Source: Hydrogenophaga intermedia
GTDB lineage: Bacteria; Pseudomonadota; Gammaproteobacteria; Burkholderiales; Burkholderiaceae_C
Reading direction: 5' to 3'
Length of the DNA: 35,952 bases
Assembly (NCBI RefSeq): GCF_023715105.1
Contig: NZ_JAMBNO010000031.1
Coordinates: 1-35,952 of the forward strand
The notes below the pieces were generated by a model. The model did no database searches and was not told where the DNA came from. It worked only from the letters and a program-made list of their open reading frames with translations. The translations under genes were made by a program, and so were the position numbers. This document shows positions 31,757 through 35,952 of the stretch, piece after piece; positions within the stretch are counted from its first letter, which is position 1; each line of letters begins with the position of its first letter.

Positions 31757-33085
31757 ATGACAAAACCCCCAAGCGCAAGCACTGCCCCAGTTGCCGCACC
31801 TGTTGTCGCCGCCGCACCGACGTCTGCACTTCCATTCCCAGCGCTCCACGACGCAGCGCAGCAAGCAAGAAATCTGCGGCAGGTGCTCCAAGATGACAAG
31901 CAGCGTATCGGCTGTTTCCTTGGTGCGGGTTGCCCGCTTGGAATCTACGATGCGGCCGGCAAAGACAGCGTCGTGCTAATCCCGGCCATCGTCGAACTGA
32001 CGAAGCGGGTCGCTGCCGGGCTGGAGGCAAGCGACAGCGCTTCCGGAGCCACATCAAAGTTCAAGGCGCATTGGGATGCATTGTGTGTGGAATGCAAACC
32101 ATCCGATGACAAGGACCCGACCGTTGAAGACGTATTGACAGAGTTGCGCACTCTGGCCAATCGACGCGGGACTGCCGAGATTTTGGGAATGTCGAAGGAG
32201 AACTTAAGTGACCTGGATAACAAAGTCTGCGCACTGATTGCAACTGAGATGCGTAAGCCGCTCCCCGCCTATCGCAGTTCATACAATCGCTTTGCATCGT
32301 GGGTCGGTGGCGTTCAACGTGATGCTCCAGCGGAAATATTTACGCCTAACTATGACCTGCTTTTTGAACAGGCGCTTGAACAGCATCCGCTACCGCACTT
32401 CGATGGTTTTGTTGGCTCACGAGAACCATGGTTCGATTTGGCGTCGATCGAGCACGACGTAATTCCCGCGAGGTGGACGAGGCTGTGGAAGCTACACGGC
32501 TCCATCAATTGGGAGAAGAGCGAGGAAATCGTGAATGGGGCGAAGATTACGCGCGTTGTTCGCGTCACACGTGAGGCCGCAGCAGGCAAGGTAATGATCT
32601 TCCCTTCGCACCTCAAGTACGACCAAAGCCGTCGCATGCCATATCTCGCAATGCTTGATCGACTAAGGGCATTTTTCCACGGGAAGGATGCTCCCAGGCT
32701 TGTTGTGTGCGGATATTCCTTTCTCGACGACCACCTCAATGAAGTTTTGCTAGATGGATTGCGGGGCAACCGGAACGCTCAATGCTTTGCGCTGATGTAT
32801 TCAGGTCTCGGACAACATTCGAGAGTTGTCGACTACGCAGTAAAACAGAGCAACCTCACCGTTCTGGCTTGGGACGGAGCAGTCGTAGGAACGCGCGTGG
32901 GGCTTTACCGTCCCGGAACCATTGGAGGCCACGAGCACACGCCGTGGCTGATGGAAGAAGCGGCCGCCGGTGGCGATCCCAAAGAACTTCAGCCACGTAG
33001 CCGTCTCGGAGACTTCCACTATTTTGGTCTTTTTCTCGAACAACTTTGTGGTGGGAGCAATCATGATGCGCAGCCCATCGTCTAA
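31757..33085 (+). CDS. SIR2-family NADase of a SIR2-HerA defence pair
   Basis: A 442-residue SIR2 protein. A proline/alanine-rich N-terminal tail (residues 1-30) precedes the Rossmann fold: FLGAGCP at 54-60, FTPNYD near 196-200, WKLHGS with the likely catalytic His247, and the C-terminal LVVCGYSFLDDHLNEVL. All NAD-binding and hydrolysis residues look intact. SIR2-HerA pairs defend against phage by depleting NAD+ as a complex, and the next gene encodes the HerA partner with a 23-base overlap. AGGGA is nine bases before the ATG. Its lower GC than the core marks it as separately acquired. Confidence 0.9.
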   Translation: MTKPPSASTAPVAAPVVAAAPTSALPFPALHDAAQQARNLRQVLQDDKQRIGCFLGAGCPLGIYDAAGKDSVVLIPAIVELTKRVAAGLEASDSASGATSKFKAHWDALCVECKPSDDKDPTVEDVLTELRTLANRRGTAEILGMSKENLSDLDNKVCALIATEMRKPLPAYRSSYNRFASWVGGVQRDAPAEIFTPNYDLLFEQALEQHPLPHFDGFVGSREPWFDLASIEHDVIPARWTRLWKLHGSINWEKSEEIVNGAKITRVVRVTREAAAGKVMIFPSHLKYDQSRRMPYLAMLDRLRAFFHGKDAPRLVVCGYSFLDDHLNEVLLDGLRGNRNAQCFALMYSGLGQHSRVVDYAVKQSNLTVLAWDGAVVGTRVGLYRPGTIGGHEHTPWLMEEAAAGGDPKELQPRSRLGDFHYFGLFLEQLCGGSNHDAQPIV

Positions 33086-34946
33086 TCTCGACCCTTCACG
33101 GCTTGGTACTGTTGAGGATGTGAACGGCTCAAGCGTGAGTGTGAAACTTGCGGAGAGCACACCGGGCGGACTCTTATTTGTCAATGGTGAGGCATATCGC
33201 GTCGGACAAGTCGGGGGATTTGTCCGTATTCCATCTGGATATGTAGACCTCTATGGTGTGATCTCACAAGTTGGAGCTGGCGCCGCCCCTGGTCCACCGG
33301 AACTCGCGCCTCAATTCGGCAATCGATGGCTTAGGATTGAACTCGTCGGCCAAGGACGCCGGGGAACAAAGTTTGAACGCGGCATCGCACAGTACCCCTC
33401 CATCGGCGACTCTGCCCATGTCGTCACCGAATCGGACTTGAAAACGGTCTATGCGCCTGGAGACGAAGATGGCTATGTCGCCGTTGGGCGCGTCGCCAGC
33501 GCCGAGTCGATCCGCGCATACATCGACATGAATCGCTTGATCAGCCGTCATTCTGCAGTGGTGGGAAGCACTGGCTCTGGGAAGTCGAATGCCGTGGCGA
33601 ATCTACTTGGTGCTATTTCCGATCAAACTCGGTTCAAGTCTGCTCGCGTCGTATTGTTTGACCTTCACGGTGAGTATGCGAAGGCATTTGGCGATCAGGC
33701 CCGTGTATTTAGGGTTGGGGCGGATACCGCCGCAGGGGAGCGGGAACTCCATGTTCCATTTTGGGCGCTCACAGCGGAGGAATTTACTTCGTTGGCGATG
33801 GGTCCGGTATCAGGAACGCCCCTCGCGTTACTGCAAGAAAGGTTGTTGACCAGCAAAAGGGCATCGAAGCCGGGTGGCATCCCCCATGCCTTGCCTGATC
33901 TCAGCGTCACCGTCGATACACCGCTTCCGTTCTCTGTCTACCAGCTCTGGCACGACCTGTATTCATTGCATTGCGCGACTCATAGCGTTAGCAAGAACCA
34001 AAACCAGACTGAGGCCACGCGAGTCTATATCGAAGACGGTGCTCCTCCCCAAAAGGCCACCGGCGATGGCGACCAGCTCGTGCGTCCTCGATTCCGTCCG
34101 ATCACAACAGAGGCAGGTGCCGACAAGGTTTATGGCGGGCTCTACATTGATGCGCCGCGACCGCACCTGGATGTGTTGGAAAGCAAGCTTCGCGATCCAC
34201 GCATGCAATTCCTCTTCAACCCTGGTGAATGGGCTGTCGCGAAAGACGGCACTACAACGTCAGATCTCGATGCTCTGCTCTCAGCGTGGATAGGGGCCGA
34301 CACTCCAATTTCAGTATTCGATCTGTCGGGAATTCCAACTTCCGTTGTAGATGATTTGGTTGGGGCCGTTTTAAGAATTCTTTATGACGCGGTGTTTTGG
34401 GGAAGGACGAAACCAGAGGGAGGTCGAGAAAGGCCGTTACTTGTCGTCATGGAAGAAGCGCACGTGTATCTCAGTGCTCAGTCAAAGAGCCGGGCAGCTA
34501 CTGCCGCGCGGCGCATCGCGAAAGAGGGGCGAAAATATGGAGTTGGGTTAATGCTGGTCAGCCAGCGTCCTTCCGAAATAGACACTACGATCCTTTCGCA
34601 GTGTGGCACGGTCATCGCCCTACGTCTGACAAATGACTCAGATCGTGCTCAAGTTACCTCATGTGCATCGGATAATCTTAAGGGTCTCTTTTCGATGCTA
34701 CCTGTTCTCCGCACCGGCGAGGCGTTGATTGTGGGAGAGGCTGTCAACATGCCGATACGGGCAATCATCGACCGTCCGCCAGAAGGCCGACGACCTGATA
34801 GCGACGATCCTGTGGTAGTTGTTCCCAAGGGTGCTGACGGGAACCGTATTCGGAGTGGCGGCTGGACTGAGCCGGTACAGAATGAAAATTACAAGCCCCT
34901 AGTGGAGGCCTGGCGTAAGCAAGATCCAAATGCTGGTGAGAAATAA
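33063..34946 (+). CDS. HerA-like ATPase of a SIR2-HerA defence pair
   Basis: A 627-residue FtsK/HerA translocase. The N-terminal HAS-barrel (residues 1-90) is followed by Walker A GSTGSGKS at about 168-175, the DLHGEY block, and Walker B LLVVMEEAHVY. The C-terminal motif region is GLMLVSQRPSEIDTTILSQCGT with LRLTNDSD. HerA proteins form hexamers that assemble with SIR2 rings and activate NAD+ hydrolysis. The ATG at 33063 is preceded by GGGAG and lies inside the end of the SIR2 gene. A longer frame to 32970 only continues through that gene. Confidence 0.9.
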   Translation: MMRSPSSNLDPSRLGTVEDVNGSSVSVKLAESTPGGLLFVNGEAYRVGQVGGFVRIPSGYVDLYGVISQVGAGAAPGPPELAPQFGNRWLRIELVGQGRRGTKFERGIAQYPSIGDSAHVVTESDLKTVYAPGDEDGYVAVGRVASAESIRAYIDMNRLISRHSAVVGSTGSGKSNAVANLLGAISDQTRFKSARVVLFDLHGEYAKAFGDQARVFRVGADTAAGERELHVPFWALTAEEFTSLAMGPVSGTPLALLQERLLTSKRASKPGGIPHALPDLSVTVDTPLPFSVYQLWHDLYSLHCATHSVSKNQNQTEATRVYIEDGAPPQKATGDGDQLVRPRFRPITTEAGADKVYGGLYIDAPRPHLDVLESKLRDPRMQFLFNPGEWAVAKDGTTTSDLDALLSAWIGADTPISVFDLSGIPTSVVDDLVGAVLRILYDAVFWGRTKPEGGRERPLLVVMEEAHVYLSAQSKSRAATAARRIAKEGRKYGVGLMLVSQRPSEIDTTILSQCGTVIALRLTNDSDRAQVTSCASDNLKGLFSMLPVLRTGEALIVGEAVNMPIRAIIDRPPEGRRPDSDDPVVVVPKGADGNRIRSGGWTEPVQNENYKPLVEAWRKQDPNAGEK

Positions 34947-34993
34947 CCCCCGTAAGCCAAAAGTTTTATTACACCCAATGGAGATGACGCACT

Positions 34994-35203
34994 ATGGAAC
35001 GTACACCAGTAACCTCAACCGACATCTGTGCAATCGGCTATGACGCAGATACTCAAACCCTTGAAATTGAGTTCAATACTGGATCTGTATACGACTATTC
35101 GGACGTACCTCAAGGTGAATATGACGCGTTCATCGGCTCAGACTCAAAGGGGAAATATTTCCACGCCAATATCAAAAATCGATACTCGTTTGTAAAGCTC
35201 TAA
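34994..35203 (+). CDS. KTSC-domain small protein
   Basis: A 69-residue KTSC-domain protein: STDICAIGYDADTQTLEIEFNTGSVYDYSDVP, then FIGSDSKGKYFHANIKNRYSF. KTSC domains are small beta-rich modules often found alone or fused to lysyl-tRNA-synthetase-like or prophage proteins; no activity is established. The gene follows HerA by 47 bases on the same strand, so it may be a third member of the defence operon or a chance neighbour. The start has GGAGATG-like sequence upstream (34980). Confidence 0.85.
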   Translation: MERTPVTSTDICAIGYDADTQTLEIEFNTGSVYDYSDVPQGEYDAFIGSDSKGKYFHANIKNRYSFVKL

Positions 35204-35214
35204 TAGAACGACAC

Positions 35215-35826
35215 TTACCGCTTTCCCTTGCCAGCGCCAAGCTGCTCGATCTGCAGTCGAGCACGGGCTGTAGCTTGCTGCAGTCGCTCGGCCAGCAATT
35301 CGCGCGGCGGCAGCGTTGTCAGGTATTCGGCGACGTGGATGCCCGACTTGTCCAACTCCAAAAGTTCGATTTGCTCGGACTTCTTGCCGGTGCAGAGGAT
35401 GATACCGAGCGGCAAGGCTTCCTCCGGCTCCCGTTCATGTTTGTCAAGCCAGCGCAGGTAAAGCTCCATCTGCCCCTTGTACGCCGCCTTGAACTCCCCG
35501 ACCTTCAATTCCACCGCCACCAGTCGGCGCAGCTTGCGGTTGTAGAACAGCAGGTCAAGGTGAAAATCGTCGTTGTCGATCTGGATGCGTTTTTGTCGAG
35601 CCACGAACGTGAAGCCCACGCCCAGCTCCAGCAGGAAGGATTCCATCTCGCGGATGATCGCCGCCTCCAAGTCGCCCTCCTGCCAGGTGTCGCGCAGGCC
35701 CAGGAAGTCGAGGATGTACGGGTCACGCATGACCAGGCTGGGCGAGATGCGCTGCGCGTCGCGCATGGTCGCCAGTTCCTGCGCAATCATCGTGTCCGGC
35801 TTCTTGGACAGCGCTGTGCGTTCGTA
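35215..35826 (-). pseudogene. 5'-truncated YhcG/DUF1016 PD-(D/E)XK nuclease
   Basis: The C-terminal nuclease half of a YhcG-type protein. It has MRDPYILDFLGLRD, a PD-(D/E)XK core (HLDLLFYNRKLRRLVAVELKVGEF) and LPLGIILCTGKKSEQIELLEL, ending KGKR. The homology runs upstream of the first ATG (35790) through YERTALSKKPDT to 35826. It then stops matching and meets an in-frame TAA at 35839-35841. The usual N-terminal DUF1016 domain of about 150 residues is gone. The remaining frame could make a 191-residue nuclease domain if translated from 35790. It ends 11 bases from the KTSC gene, convergent to it. Confidence 0.85.
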
Positions 35827-35952
35827 AGGGGTATCCGCTTAGCTCCATCAGCCCCATTGACACTGTGATTTCATCCAGCAATGGTATCCGATTGCCTCTC
35901 CCCGGTGTTCTTGCTCACGACATCCCCATACATCACTGGCGGCGTCACCACC
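35827..35952. other. Unrelated sequence joined to the YhcG fragment
   Basis: From 35827 onward the bases no longer encode YhcG in any frame. No protein family could be recognised in the 126 bases left. The sharp break beginning GTAAGGGGTATCCG suggests an insertion-sequence or recombination boundary, but the piece is too short to identify. Confidence 0.45.

Overview
The window is high-GC proteobacterial DNA (beta- or gammaproteobacterial in flavour) and is almost entirely one integrative and conjugative element (ICE) of the Tn4371-like type. The evidence is the gene set and order: traG, a ribbon-helix-helix gene and trbB-C-D-E for mating-pair formation, a DUF3363 relaxase, TraF peptidase, DUF2840, ParA, a RepA-like replication initiator, an AlpA-like DNA-binding protein, DUF2285, DUF2958, an Xre regulator, DUF736, a large ParB and DUF932. 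No integrase, attachment site, tRNA or rRNA gene is visible, so both ends of the element lie outside the window.

Layout. Positions 1-127 are the end of an IS5-type insertion sequence that cuts trbE after about 615 codons. From 128 to 6128 runs a leftward transfer operon (traG > copG-like > trbB > trbC > trbD > truncated trbE). A complete IS407-type IS3-family element (6198-7456, CTAG target duplication) sits just upstream of traG and separates it from an EexN-like lipoprotein gene and a LysR regulator gene. From about 8890 to 15320 lies cargo: a 14-TM MFS pump, a glutathione transferase, a GNAT acetyltransferase, a DUF1638 protein, a KdsD-like SIS isomerase, a FabF-like ketoacyl synthase and a TetR regulator. 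Four near-identical GATGT-N6-ACATC sites, two in each of two promoter regions, tie the cargo into one regulon. From 15440 to 22180 is the relaxase/partition/replication core, and from 22540 to 27880 a block typical of the leading region of conjugative elements.

From 28555 to 35203 is a defence island: a RelB/DinJ-like antitoxin remnant without a toxin, a three-gene ABC-3C system (effector-like protein, middle component 6, DUF2326 ATPase), a SIR2-HerA pair, and a small KTSC-domain protein. A 5'-truncated YhcG/DUF1016 nuclease fragment follows, and the last ~125 bases are unrelated sequence.

The noncoding parts are also informative. There are three short-loop hairpins directly upstream of the relaxase gene (oriT candidate), two sets of 23-24 bp-spaced repeats between parA and repA (iteron/oriV candidate), and two long gene-free stretches (23882-24644 and 27877-28554) rich in perfect inverted repeats. 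Because trbE is broken and trbJ/L/F/G/I are not seen, this copy may be unable to transfer by itself unless the rest of trb is intact beyond the left edge and TrbE is supplied in trans.
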